A stretch of 64,000 nt of DNA, from positions 103,423 through 167,422 of the forward strand of contig LUCM01009000.1 of assembly GCA_008360955.1 (NCBI GenBank), written 5' to 3'. Both the position numbers and the translations under genes were made by a program. The stretch is from Fasciolopsis buskii (lineage: Eukaryota; Platyhelminthes; Trematoda; Plagiorchiida; Fasciolidae). The notes beneath the pieces are model-generated. The model ran no database searches. It was not told the DNA's origin and saw only the letters and a program-made list of their open reading frames with translations. Shown here piece by piece: positions 1 to 12,022 of the stretch (positions within the stretch are counted from its first letter, which is position 1; each line of letters begins with the position of its first letter).

Positions 1-3000
1 CCGTTTAAACCCGGTTCAAACGAATGGCGAGAGCAACTTCGATTCCGATAACGTCGGGCTCTTCATCTGTAGTAAACGGATAAATGCTTCCCTATACGGT
101 AGTAATCAAATCGAAACTGAAAACATGCTAACCTCGAGGCTTTTGGTAATCGAATGGGAAATCCCTACAGCTTTCATCTTCAAGACCCTTCAGACTCATT
201 TTCTATTCCGTTTGTTTTACTTGTACTATAGCAGAACAGATTAGACATGATCGCACGTCGCGAGTTCACATTTGGGTTTATGTTGGTTAAAAACACGTTT
301 CGGTAAGCATCCAAAGGTGGCCAAATAATCATACAGAGTGTCATAATACAACTAGCACAACAATAGGCACCTATTCTGAAGAGGGGATGTTGCTTTCCGG
401 AGTCTGTGGTCAGTAGTAAGCCCAAATGATTTAAGTTACAATTTGCAAATAAATTTCGCTGTTCTTTCCGAGACGAAATTATTTCCATCATCCATTTAAT
501 TAGATTATGAAAGCATTTCGAATTCTTTTAGAATGTTGTATTCCATTCTAGTTAACCTGATTTACTTCAGAAATCAAGTAGGCAAATGCGACGCATAAAA
601 AGCTCACCCGAGTTCCGAAAGGAAATAAGGACACACGGTAACCACGTGATATTTAAACACTGACTGGAGTTTTCTCAAACATTGTAGGGTTGATTGTTCC
701 AGAATATCATTTTATCATGTTATTCTATAGCATATTTTTGTGGATTAAGAGCTACTCTCCATACCAAGTGCCTCATCATTGGGGGATCTAAAACCCAAGC
801 ATATATATCAATCTTCGTGAAACTTCATCGCAGTCCTGGCATTTGTACCACTTCTGACAGAATGGATAAAGTGTAGTCACGAGTAAATGGTCACAATACT
901 AATTTACGTATGTCAGTACCGTAAAAAAATCTCGTTCCTTTAGCAGCCTAACAGATTTCTTCGTAACAATTCTGTCAACCAAAAATTTTTAAACGCGTCT
1001 ACAATGACGACAACAGAGTGAGGCTGCTTCTATAAAATAGATTCTATTGGCAGCAGAATACTATCAATCAAAACCTTTAACTGGAAGCGTTACTAATTTG
1101 AAGGGAAATTTTGCTAATACTTGACTAGTTCGCGATCGATTTAAAATAACTTACTCTCGTTTCATTGTATTGTACAAGCCAAGCGGTTTCTTTCTGGTTT
1201 GGCCATAGACCGGAAATGAGCTGGAAATAGCGGTAGAAAATAAGATTAGATTATAGTCAGGGAATTAAGTTCTCCAAGGTGATGCTCGTGGGTAGTTTTT
1301 TTCCAACCTGCAGAACGTGCTTGAGCACGTCGGAATGGAATAGGATCTGTCAGTGTCTAATTACTTTTTACAACTTTCATTCATAGAAGAGGATACGTTA
1401 TGTGAGACTGTGATGCAAATCAACTTGCCCGGCCTTTCTCTGGTCCAGGTGAAACCTTTCGCCTTTCCAAAAACGATTACGGACTGCAAGGAAACAAGAC
1501 TGTTCAAGAACGGATGCCAAAGGGCTTTTGTCTGAGGTTTTGGCCTCTTCCTGAATAGTATGTGTTCGGAACAGATTTCCCGCAAAAGTTCGTTTTGCAT
1601 GCCTGTTTCATCAAGGTCTTAGGGTATCAGATATCCTCCGCCTGTGGGAGATTTGTCGAGCTGTGATCCCCGATAAACGATTCCTAATCTAGAGCCACAG
1701 ACACTAGTTAAGTAAATGACAGACACCAAAGAATTGAACGATGACCCCATGGATACGGCAGTTTACCAATTCACACCTGACACCTCTATCTGATATTACT
1801 TTCATTTCTGGTAAACGCACACCGACCTACAGCATTCAGTTCTAGATGAACCGGTCAGGACTTTTTCACTAAGGGAAATGTATTGAACGGGTGTAAAGAC
1901 TTTCGGCTTTTCTAACATATTATTTGTATTGATGTGGTCAGATTACTCCCAGGTGCGTCGTGCCCAATTACACTCATAGTAGTGAAGTTTTGTTCCATAC
2001 ATGAGCATTTGAATGTCTCATACAAATCACGATGTCTATCTCTTTGTCTGACTTTTGTGCTTGTCGCCATAAACATACTGTTACCGTTTGCAGGCGGTTC
2101 ATACATATTATCACAATATACCGGGTTATTGTCAAATGTTCCCTGAGCTTCGCATCTTCAGAATTGCTCTTCGTGTATTGAGTGCCTGAGCACAACGTTC
2201 AGACTTACACAAAATCAGTCTTCCTAGTTCTGATTTCTTAAGCTAGACTTCGTAGTACAGCAGCGAGACAGTGGACTGATGAAAAGCGTTTAGTTAAGAC
2301 TTCATAGCTTCTATGGGGTCCGATCATATGCGTTTTCCAGGACCCATTTTAAATCACTAAATATCTCGCAACAAATAGGAACAAACACCACACATGCAAT
2401 TGGTGCATCACTTTGGTTTGGTGGTTCCAATTAGCCGCACATAAATCGAACTGGTATCCGAACAAACCATGAGAAAGGAAAAGAAAGAAAGATCACAAAT
2501 AAACATGGAACAGAAAAACTTGATAATCGGTGCAGCGTCAAATATTGCTTGTAGCTTACCATGCATGCATTCGTTGCCATGAGCCGCCGTCATTTTATCA
2601 AAAGTACTTCGCCTTCAATCGCTGTCTGCCAAAAAATTATCAGTCTATTTACAGTTCCAGGGCACGTATGTGGAACAAAATCTACCACTTGATAATCATT
2701 GTTTATCGTATTATTACATGTGATTAAACAGGATGGTGGAAAGACTACGGTTTTTGTTCGCCTAAATACTGTGTTCGCTGATTATTAGGAAGGCACTGTC
2801 CGAAAACAAATGCTCATGCCACTGATATCTTGTAAGCATAACAATGGTCTATTGGGAAATGCCTTAGTTAACATACTATGCCGGATGAACTCAGGTATGC
2901 TATTAGGGGTACACGCAAGTCGCATGTAGAATCAGGAGTGTGACTGCATGACAGAAAATCGTCGGGTCAAACTGATGTGTTGTTTAAGGTTTTTGTAAAA

Positions 3001-4819
3001 CAGCAAGAACACTAGTCATGCTTGTGCCTTACGCGGGACTCAAGCTCATATTGGACGAATGTCAGGCGACTAACCAGGCCACCAGACCATCGGGGCCTTC
3101 AATGTATTTTCAGTCAAGAACTTGCCTTGAGAAGCGTCAGTCACGGCAATTGAAACGTCGACGAATTGAATCATCTACCAACAAATTTAAGGTATCATTA
3201 TAACATTGCATGATTTATTGGCCTCATACGCCAAAGACATCTATATAATCGCTAAACATTGCTTCAGTTCCGGCTAAATGGTTGCGCACTGCTGATGATA
3301 ACAGCCACTAAAGTAGCTCTTGGGTTGGCCAATGGCTGAGTGAAGAATCACGTACGTTCTGTGCACTCATCTGATTCGTATTTCTCATGCCTCCAGAATT
3401 GTTGCCATGGTGACAAATGTGGCCCGAATTAAATGATACATATATCAAACTAAATTCACAGTAAACAACAACAAACTGAACATGACTTGGGTTTCATCAA
3501 AGGTATCCTTTGTATAGCTTTCTGACAGAGTGATTAATCGCAATGATCTAGTATCTACTAATCTCGCGTGGTAAGCAAAACGAAAGGAATGCAACCATCG
3601 TAACTATGGTGACCGGATAGAAGATAAATATGGGTTCAGTAAATGAAGTTCTCTTTAGTGCTGTCTCAAATATTTGCTCCCGAGGTTAGCACTATTTTGA
3701 ATACCATTAATACCAGACTTGTTATGTCGAAACCTGGTTTTAAGTCGTAAACATATCATCGATTTCGATGGAACTATTTCCTCGTCACCTGATTCTGCGC
3801 ACAAATTGAAACCGCGCGTTTCTTTCTAACCCTTCCAAATGTAATGTGAAAAAAAGCGTTCCACAACAAACTGCGTCATCCAGATCCAAGTTTTGGACGA
3901 CACCTCACAGCATATTCAGTTTCGGCATTGCAGTGGTAGGAACGCCTTCACTGAAACTGACAATTATTCACGAAAAATCGTGGGTTTCTGAGCCCGTTTA
4001 CTTTACTGTCCTTCATAGTTCGACAAATTGTTTATTATTTGAACCCTGCTCGAAAACTAATGAGCGCCACTCATTTTAACCAATGATTTCTAAATGTGAG
4101 GGATCGAAATCGGATTCAACCACTTCTTCTCCCTGTTCGCGATGTCAGTGTCCAAAAAAGATTTAGAAAATGGCACTTAGGACGGTTTTCACCATACAAA
4201 ATGTTGTCTTTAATAACATCAAAACCCTCGTTGAAGTAATAAGCACATTTTAAAATTGGAACTGTTTTGACTAAATACAACTCCGGTAATGGTTATGGTT
4301 TGGAGCAACCTATCCAAACCGATTCTCCACCGTCGACTGCGGAACAGTTATGAAGAGATTGTTCATCGACGTTCAGCACGGCAGAGCAAGTGGAGCCGAA
4401 ATGCGTGGTCAGATGCGGATGCCAGTACCATTTACATTATCTTAGAAATATTTGTCAATAGTCCAGGTTTGATATGGTAGATTCCGTAATCCTTATAGCC
4501 AAAGTGCTAGCTTACGGGAATGAAGCCCGGTAAAACATCATTTTTCTTGAATAGCGAGAGAATAGCAAATTTCCGAGTGAGGGTACGGAGGACAGTATGT
4601 CCATATCTGCATCTGATATAGTGTGGAATTTAACTGACAGGAACCGGTTTGCAGCTAGACGAGAGGAACTGTTCAGTTTGTTTTCGTGAACGATCAGTCT
4701 GTGAATAAGGAAATGAAATCACTGACCTGAACCAACATGCCAACAGAGAGAGTTGCTTCCGGAGGGCTGAATAAATTCCGTTTTTGTTCAAATAGCTCTT
4801 TAATGCAAGTGACACTTAC
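1..4819. other. Left flank, no supported gene
   Basis: Probably the next intron of the minus-strand DPP-like gene, because exon 5 ends in an open phase. No further propeller exon could be recognised. Plus-strand exon-like segments at 1387-1448 and 3114-3191 have good splice sites but no homology. No tRNA, long repeat or mobile element seen. Confidence 0.35.
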
Positions 4820-4873
4820 CGGTTGAAAATGATCAGAATTTATCAAAACCAACCGTGTTTCAGCATTGCATTT
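4820..4873 (-). CDS. DPP6/DPP10-like gene, exon 5 (propeller strand)
   Basis: 54 nt, in phase 0 and out phase 0, as required after exon 4. The donor is a perfect GTAAGT, and the acceptor TTGTTTAATAG is moderate. It reads KCNAETRLVLINSDHFQP, and the two other frames carry stops. The corresponding family segment is S-P-D-x-x-(Y/F)-(V/I/A)-L-(L/F)-x-Y-(N/D), found a similar distance after the FLY motif. N-A-E-T-R-L-V-L-I-N-S-D is a reasonable divergent match, and a very short exon here suits the fragmented exon structure of this family. The next exon should begin in phase 0 with the family's RHS-x-x-A-x-Y segment. I did not find it, so the gene probably continues beyond the left edge. Confidence 0.55.
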
Positions 4874-7195
4874 CTATTAAACAAGTCACTCGATATGGGC
4901 AGTCTGCTTCGTTGAAATAAAAATAAATACTACCTGATGCAAATATGTGTACAGTAAATATGAACAAAATGAGCACGACTGCGAAGAAATATCCCCTAGG
5001 CTGTTTTCATAGCCAAGCTCGAATCCAGGATGTTAGAGCAGACAAGCAATATCAAATACAATTTTTTCATTCATGAAATTATTACAGTGGTGATACGGTG
5101 GCAGATTCAGAACGGAATTCTGAGCCCGGTGTTCGTGAACCAATCACCAAAATTGGCGATTTGAACCTGTAAAATCCAACAACAACAACAGCAACAACAA
5201 CAACAACAGCAACGTGTGCTATGAACAATGCGAATTTTCAAATCCATTAAAATTTCAATACTTGGTGGCAGAATAAAATTGGCTTCAAACCAAAGGTTAG
5301 TTAATTTCATGTCCTTGAATTTGCAATTGGCTTCATGATGGCCGGACCACGAAAAATTAGTCAAAGACATTTCAAACAGGAGCTGATCACAAAGTATAGC
5401 CACGAAACAGTTTTCGTGGTCTCACGTGTGGTAAAGTTTTCTAGCCTGTGACGTTTATGTTTTGTGCGTGATGCAGAACGATTCAAGGACGAGTTTTGAG
5501 ATGTCGTTCTCATGGTTTAGTTCACGATGTTAATTTTACAACTCTTCCATGACCACAACGTTAGCAAATCGCAGCATCAAAACACAGGTGGCGAAAATCA
5601 ACTTCAGCCTTAGTTACAAGGTCCAAAGGGCTGTTCACAAATCAGTCATAAACTGGATGCCAATACAAAAGACTATTAACGGTCTGTCCACTGAATCCTT
5701 ATAACGGTTAGATCAGATTCTATAAGTGTCTTCGAAAATTCCGGAATCAGTAGAAACCGACGGAATCTCCATCTTGGAGAGAATGTTACGCCGAAGGTTG
5801 CCAGTAACTCTGTCCCAGCCAACTTTGATTTCACCCGGATGAATAACCAACAAAGAGGCTAGAGGTGGTGTATATTAATTGACCAATCATCGAACACAAA
5901 CAAGTAGTGGAGTCACCGGTCTTATTAGCGACGAATGAGGGTTCATCCAGAACGTCAATGTTGTAAAATGTCCCGAGAGCAAGGCAAGTTGTAATTCCAT
6001 CATCAATTCTCTTACACACTACGCATTTAGGTAAGGAATACTACACGCCGCAATCAAAAAGACGACGAATCAGAAAGTTGGTTTGACGTCGAGCTACTGC
6101 GCACACGAGTCTCAAAAGTGAATTACGTAAGTTGTGTACTTTTCAGCTTGGTAGCAGAACATCTGTCGGCACCTGCCGGTTCCATTTCAGCCTGTGACAT
6201 CGAATTTTCCGTGCACAATGGTTAGGTGGATTTACCGGTTCATAAATTCCAATTTATTTATTCGGCTACTGACAGTTTCCAAATTCCTGTGTTGGAAAGA
6301 TCGAGACATTGGTAAGCGAAATTCCGCTTTCAATCTATGTGAGTGTTTGAATTGATGGCCTCACAGGTCCAATTCATTTGACTTGAGTTTAAATGAAGTT
6401 ACCAAACCTCGCATGGATATTTATGTTAATGTTTGGTCTAAATATCCACAGTTCCTAAGTTTGGTTACAAAATTCACTTGATACGGAACACAGCACATAC
6501 AGATGACTTAGATAGCACCTATAACACGAATCGAATCCCCGAGAGTTCAAGGATGTCTGCTGTTTGATGCAACTTAACATGTTAAACTTTCTTCTCTGCG
6601 CGTTCGCCAAAAAGGAGAGTCTTCTTCAGGAACCGGGCGAGTGACCTAAAAGAAACAAATTAAACAGGCAACCAACAATCCTCAACAATCCTTTTTAAGA
6701 AAGCAAATAAGTTAACTAAACAAGCTATCAACATTGTCATATTACAGGAAGAAGGGACAAAAGTAACCAGGACGGTCACTAGTAGTCTCTATGGTTAATC
6801 TGCCCAATCTTTGACGATAATGTCGATCAGTGTAAGGAAGAACACTGGATTCCCTACAAGGAGTAGTTGAGCGCATTTAGCATAACAAAGGCAAAAGATT
6901 ACTGGCAGAGACCGTTCACCAGAAGAAACCGAGTCCAGCAGACGATATGCTTTACAATGTTAAAAACCTGAATATTTCGTCCTAAACCCTGCTATATCCT
7001 CAACTTCTCTGAAGTTAATTTGCCTTTCCACATACAAGGAAAATACGTTTTGTGATACAATGTGTAACCATGAGTGGGAGAAATTTGCCTTGTTTGTTAT
7101 GTTTCATGGTTAACAAGATTGCTAATTAAGACGACAAAAAGCTATTCAATATGAGTACCATTTCGACTAAAAACTCCACAGAGATTTACACATAC
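4874..7195 (-). other. Intron 4 of the DPP-like gene
   Basis: About 2.3 kb between exons 5 and 4. It contains a CAA/CAG trinucleotide tract near 5177-5213. A 60-codon open frame at 5835-6018 was considered and rejected as an exon. Otherwise I see nothing I can name. Confidence 0.5.
5177..5213 (+). repeat. CAA/CAG trinucleotide microsatellite
   Basis: An uninterrupted run of CAA units with CAG interruptions, in intron 4 of the DPP-like gene. Its complement mimics a GTT-rich polypyrimidine tract and generates a false acceptor at 5167-5168. Confidence 0.9.
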
Positions 7196-7326
7196 CGGTA
7201 GATCATTCAAGTTCAACGGGATAGGTCGAGCCATGTGCGATGCCTCGGCGAATGTTCGCACCGAGACACCGCGATGCAAATCCAGGCGAGCCCATGTTCC
7301 GTCCGGAGTTGCATAGAGGAACGATT
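7196..7326 (-). CDS. DPP6/DPP10-like gene, exon 4 (first beta-propeller blade)
   Basis: 131 nt, in phase 1 and out phase 0, with a strong GTATGT donor. Codons read SFLYATPDGTWARLDL, then HRGVSVRTFAEAS and on to NLNDLP. Vertebrate DPP6/DPP10 read (D)TEFIYK/REQKGTV..L/WN(I/V)ET at this position, so FLY-x-T-x-x-G-T-x-x-x-LDL aligns well with the first strand pair of the N-terminal beta-propeller. Joined to exon 3 the boundary reads FWHQ-E-SFLY, equivalent to W-I-S-D-T-E-F-I-Y. The acceptor AG at 7327-7328 sits about 25 nt below its pyrimidine tract. The frame also stays open upstream, so the exact 5' edge is less certain than the 3' edge. The intron before it is nearly 10 kb. Confidence 0.72.
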
Positions 7327-8664
7327 CTAATTCGTGTCCAGTTACCGGATTCAGGGTAGAAAAATTGCACAAGGGAAAAATTAGCGAAATCTGGTCTGTT
7401 TCGTGAAACTCAGACAAAATATGCTCACAAAATCTTACGAGATTGTATACTATTGTGTGCTTGATCAAGGACAGAAAAATACGTAAATCGATCAGCATGA
7501 GATTAACTTTTAAGGGGACATATCTTTAGGAATCCAGATAAAACCAGCTTGCGCTTTGTTTCTCCACTCTAATTGCAGACCAGAATATTTGCCTGAATAC
7601 ACCCCATGAAGTGCTCTTACTTCTTTGTCACAACACTCCTGGAGGTACATTTGCAATTCTTGCCAAAAAAGTCTCTTGCCAGTAAACTACAGTTATACTC
7701 ATCAATACCGTCTCCTGGAAATAGGTCTGTTTAAGCAAATTACGTGCAAAGTTCAAGCAAGAGTCATAGCATTCACAAGTTTGAGCAGTCCCACACAACG
7801 GCTATGGACGGCAGACTAACGTGCTACACCGCCTCTGTGCGCATTCCTGCGCCAACACGGCTTAGATGAATTCAATTCAGAGACGCGATGCTGTTTTCCC
7901 ACTGACTAAACTTAACTGAAATTTACGTTTAAGATGGACACTTAAGAGGTGTATCTGACGAATGAGCAGTGGGATCTAACCATTAGGACCGACCCAACAA
8001 TTATTTTATTATTCGATCGCGAATTTCAAAGTTATGTTTAGGAACAACTTCGAACATGAGACCAATAGTTTCACGACTGGAAGAAATCCCCACGTAGGAC
8101 TGACAGTGCAAATCGAGGGGCCATTACGGTGGGGAGATGGGATCGAACTAGCTCTTCACGAGCGCATAGTGGATAGTGAGGTTTGTCACATTTCTGACAC
8201 CTTCACATTGCATCATTGCTGAGAGCTTCAAGGTAAGCCAATTTCCAGCGTGCAGTGAGTCCTCCGTGCTACTCCCAACTTACAAATGAATTGCATTTCG
8301 ACCATGATGTAACCTTTTTATGGCCATATCGATAGGTAATTAAGGTTATATTATTAAAATGTGTCAATCCGAAAACTGCTGGGGATCACTCGACAAAGAC
8401 CACATTGTTCCATTAACCATTAGGCATTATGTTCTTATTGAATGATTTCATTGAAGTACTGTTTTGATCACGTTCATAAGGTAAGGTGCTTTAATGGCAA
8501 ATAACGTGTTAAAGCAAGCTACGTTTAGATGACTGAATACTGTGTGCATCGTTGATTGGAGTTAAATGGTCAGATGGGTTTTTCAATGACAACCCAAATG
8601 AAATGCTTGTCAGTAGTTTACGATTTCCATGTTATGTGCTGCGGGACATCAGCGTACTTTGTTA

Positions 8665-8810
8665 TTCAGGAAAAGGATTGCAGAAAACAAATGGCTCCCA
8701 GGTGAGAAAGTGGACCAGGGGTGGCAGGGATAGAACACGGTGCCTTCACATCCAACAACAGCCATCTTACCCATTTGACCACTCCCTCTTGTTTGGCTGC
8801 CAGCCACTGC
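8665..8810 (-). repeat. SINE-A copy, diverged
   Basis: On the minus strand it reads TGGTCAAATGGGTAAGATGG (A-box region), then TTGGATGTGAAGGCACC, then GTGTTCTATCCC (B-box region), ending in CTTTCTCACC and TTCC-TGAATAA-like sequence. This aligns along its length with the SINE-A copy at 11861-12022. It lies in intron 3 of the DPP-like gene. Confidence 0.55.
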
Positions 8811-11800
8811 AGACCAACCAGTTTCAATTTTGCTATTGGCTGGTGACAGGGACCCATACGTAATGCGGTCTGGTAGCATTCTTCAAATTCGATCCGCGTG
8901 ATCACTGCTAGTCTCCTTTGGGAAAATACTTGACCAGTTGTAACACACAGTTCTTATTGTCACACTGGTGACCACAATGGAACACTGAGTTAGTAGATCA
9001 AACTATTTTGTGCATTGTACCCGGCATACTAAAGACATAAATGCTTCTCATTTTGCCGAAATCATTACCGTCAACCGTTAGGCGCGGTTGACAGGTCAGC
9101 GGAAAAAGGTAAATGTCAAAATATTATTACCGTGGTCCACCTGTTCTCTCTACGTGGGTTGTCGTACATCATTTAGGCTGCCTAAACAGTAATATGTATC
9201 GAGTTCAAACATATGGCTTTCGCCGTCAATTTACTGGTTTCGTTTTTGTTTTTCAATATTATCACGAAAAGAAGTGAGAAAACTGTGATTAACGAACGTG
9301 TGCAGGTGCAAGACGACAACAATTGCATTGAAAAACGGTGAACGGATGGAAATGTAAAATGTTAAACTTGAATTCGCACGTCTTTTGTGTTTTAAGCTCA
9401 GTTGGTCGATACGAATTAGGCAACGGGTTACGGCCTCAGAATCGAAAAGGAAAGGTGACATGCAAGTCATAAGCGGTGAGCGAATAAATAAATACTCAGT
9501 GATAACCCCGGGGATTGTCGTGGACAAACGCCGTCTGTGGTGTGATAGTAGCAATTATGTAAATCTTTTCACAGCTGACTATGAGTGCAGTTTTGACTGG
9601 GAAACAAAATTCAACCCAACTATTGGGTGAATCCAGTTCGACTAGGCTCGGGAGAACGGGATCTGGGAATGAGAATGAAGTTGACTGCCTCTAGTAGATG
9701 GTTTTATTGTTGTCCGAAATCAGTTGGATGACTAAAAATGTCCTATTCTATGTGACATTCTTCTTCTGGATTATAAAAACGGTAGTTTTTTGCGTATTCC
9801 ATGTAACGGGGAATTATTGAGATTAGCATTCCTAATAGTTGTACAGCTCTCTTTGGAATGTACGCTTTGTCAGTAGTTAACCCACGTGAACGGACATATT
9901 GTCTCTATTTTGCTTGGCATTCTATTGCCAAAGCAATCCTCCGTATCCCAGCAGAAGCACTTGACTGCGCGGAACAAACAAGCCGTGTTTCTCCGTGCAG
10001 TATGTTCTCATGAGGGGATTAACTTTATGAGAAAAATCAGTAGAGTAATAAACTCCAGATTCGAAAGTTACTATTCTCCAATGCAGAGTATGGCTACTTC
10101 CTCGAATGTGATCAGTAGGCAGAGTAAGCCCAGAACAACTCGATTCTTGTCTTTGCTCTGAGCCGCTTTAATCAGTCGTATTTACGCGTTTTTGTAATTC
10201 CACCTCGATCGACTATGACTGGGTGCACAAAGCAAAGTCCACATTCTGTTGAAATCGCAATCAGCAATACTTGAAAATAGTTAGTTTCCTCAAATTTTAA
10301 GGAAGTAAGTAAACATTAATTTCACGCGTAACTTCCTGATGATAGAATTAATAGAGAACCATTATCCGTTCGTTTTACGATTATTTTTCGTTTCTAACCA
10401 ACGGCTGATCAGATCAATGAACTCGAAACAATGGTCTTACTGTTTCAATCCTTTTCCCCACAACGGTGCCATTTATCAAATAGTAAAAGGTTATCTATGG
10501 AACAGCAGAAAATCATTTTTATCAAGGGAGATGCGAATGGGTCACCCAGACACGCCCACGTGAACGTACGTGGATACGCAAGAGCGCACACAAACGTTTC
10601 AGCGGAAGGGTATCACCCCGTATCTCTGCTCTCTTGCGAGACGAGTGGGGATATTTTGTTGGATTAGAAAACTAGCATGAATACGAAAAGGCAACGGGTT
10701 TCGACATGCAAACGAATGCGATGATAAGCGACAAACTGTTGATAATTGGATTTTGTAGTGCTGTGGATTCCGTCCTGGTTTGGACTTTGTAAAATATCTG
10801 ATTTATCACGTGAACATGTTCGTGTGAACATGAATTGGGATTACTGGAATTATGAGTTTCGTGACTAGATATCCCCAAGTTTTTCGCAACTCGATGATTA
10901 CCTGCAAATCAAAGGAAATTCATGTAATGAAAATGTGCAAAGATTTTACCCAATGCTTAAAATACTTTCTAATTTTTGTATAAGTTGATTTAGTTTGTTT
11001 TGACGAATGCCTCCAATTCGCATTCTGAGTGCCTACTTGGAAATACCGAAACGGCTCACCAAAGCCGGACTTTATATATTCGGTTTATCACTTTTAGTCA
11101 CCGATTGACCAACCAGTGGGTCCTAAATCACCCGTAGATAAAATATCCCACGACATCGACACATGCTGGCCTTCGTAATACTTTATTACGAAAGTAATTT
11201 GATCAGAAAGTGGTGACGTTTTTCTGCCTACAATAATCGATCAATTGCCCATCCGAGGGAATCAAAAAGCACATGCATACACACAAAAAGATCAACACAC
11301 ACAGAAGGCAAACGTCATTTTGATGTAATAGAACGAGGGAAAACAATACACCATACTGTTCCATCACGCTCTAGTCTTAGAATATCATATTTTTTTCCTA
11401 ATTACTGTTATTGACTATCCCGTAATCATTCGCTAGTATTTCGGTCATCATCATGGACGTAAAAGTGTCCCATAGGACGTTCATCGTATGCAGGCAGCAA
11501 CTGGCTGGTAGGGGCGAAATCCAAACTACATGCCTTTGGGAATTCACGATGACGTGATCAAACGGAGAGAAAATTCGTACGATCGAAAAGTAGGGTAACC
11601 TTGTTGAAACGTGTGTCTCACCATGACATCTAGGGCTCCCGTCGCTCACATCGAGAGTGCGAGAGAGCAATCAGCCAATTCTCCCGGTTGGGAGATAAAT
11701 CATGTGCAATACAGTTTTCGAGCAGAATCATTTTGTTCCAACGCTTGGTTTAATGAGTTCATTCTTTTCAATTAACTTTGACCGAAAAATGGCCTTGTGA

Positions 11801-11860
11801 AACGTTACATCTTTTGCTGTGCAGTCTCTTCAAGGGTGGTGCTGCTTCTGATACCTTTTA

Positions 11861-12022
11861 CTTCCTTTATTAATAAAACAATAGTGTACATCATTTTTCA
11901 GGAAGATGGCCGCAGCCCACAGAAGGCTGCTAAGCGGTGAAGTTGACCGGCGGTGGGAGGATTCAAACTTTCGACCTTCACGTCCAAACGCCATGACCTT
12001 ATCCGCTTGGCCACCGTCGGCC
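11861..12022 (-). repeat. SINE-A copy, well preserved
   Basis: A tRNA-derived short interspersed element in minus orientation. It starts with a tRNA(Leu/Ser)-like head, GGTGGCCAAGCGGATAAGG (A box), with a B box GTTTGAATCC about 45 nt later. A unique body follows, ending TTCCTGAAAAATGATG and then TTATTAATAAAGGAAG. Three other copies share this 3' end. It was presumably copied by RNA polymerase III and a partner LINE; the partner is not in the window. Confidence 0.8.

Noticed and set aside
1387..1448. Plus-strand 62-nt exon-like segment (EDTLCETVMQINLPG...), in phase with a 78-nt segment at 3114-3191
   Set aside because: Both are short, unsupported by homology, and opposite to the gene that probably spans this region.
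4525..4632. Phase-0 open segment after an acceptor (GGTTCCTGTCAG) just below exon 5, as a possible exon 6
   Set aside because: Runs to a stop without a good donor and lacks the family's RHS-x-x-A-x-Y pattern.
5835..6018. 60-codon minus-strand open segment (CKRIDDGITTCLALG...) with splice-like ends, chaining in phase to 5097-5166 and on to exon 5
   Set aside because: It would sit in intron 4 of the DPP-like gene. The acceptor of the middle piece is created by the CAA microsatellite, and exon 4 joins exon 5 directly in phase with better homology.
8100..8160. B-box-like GTTCGATCCC on the minus strand near 8128-8140, and another on the plus strand near 30127
   Set aside because: No convincing A box at the right distance and no second copy; too weak to call as SINEs.
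11398..11670. Possible fourth SINE-B copy sharing a short TTCATCGTATGCAGGCAGCA stretch with 18.26 kb
   Set aside because: Similarity covers only about 50 bases and does not extend into the diagnostic tRNA-like module.
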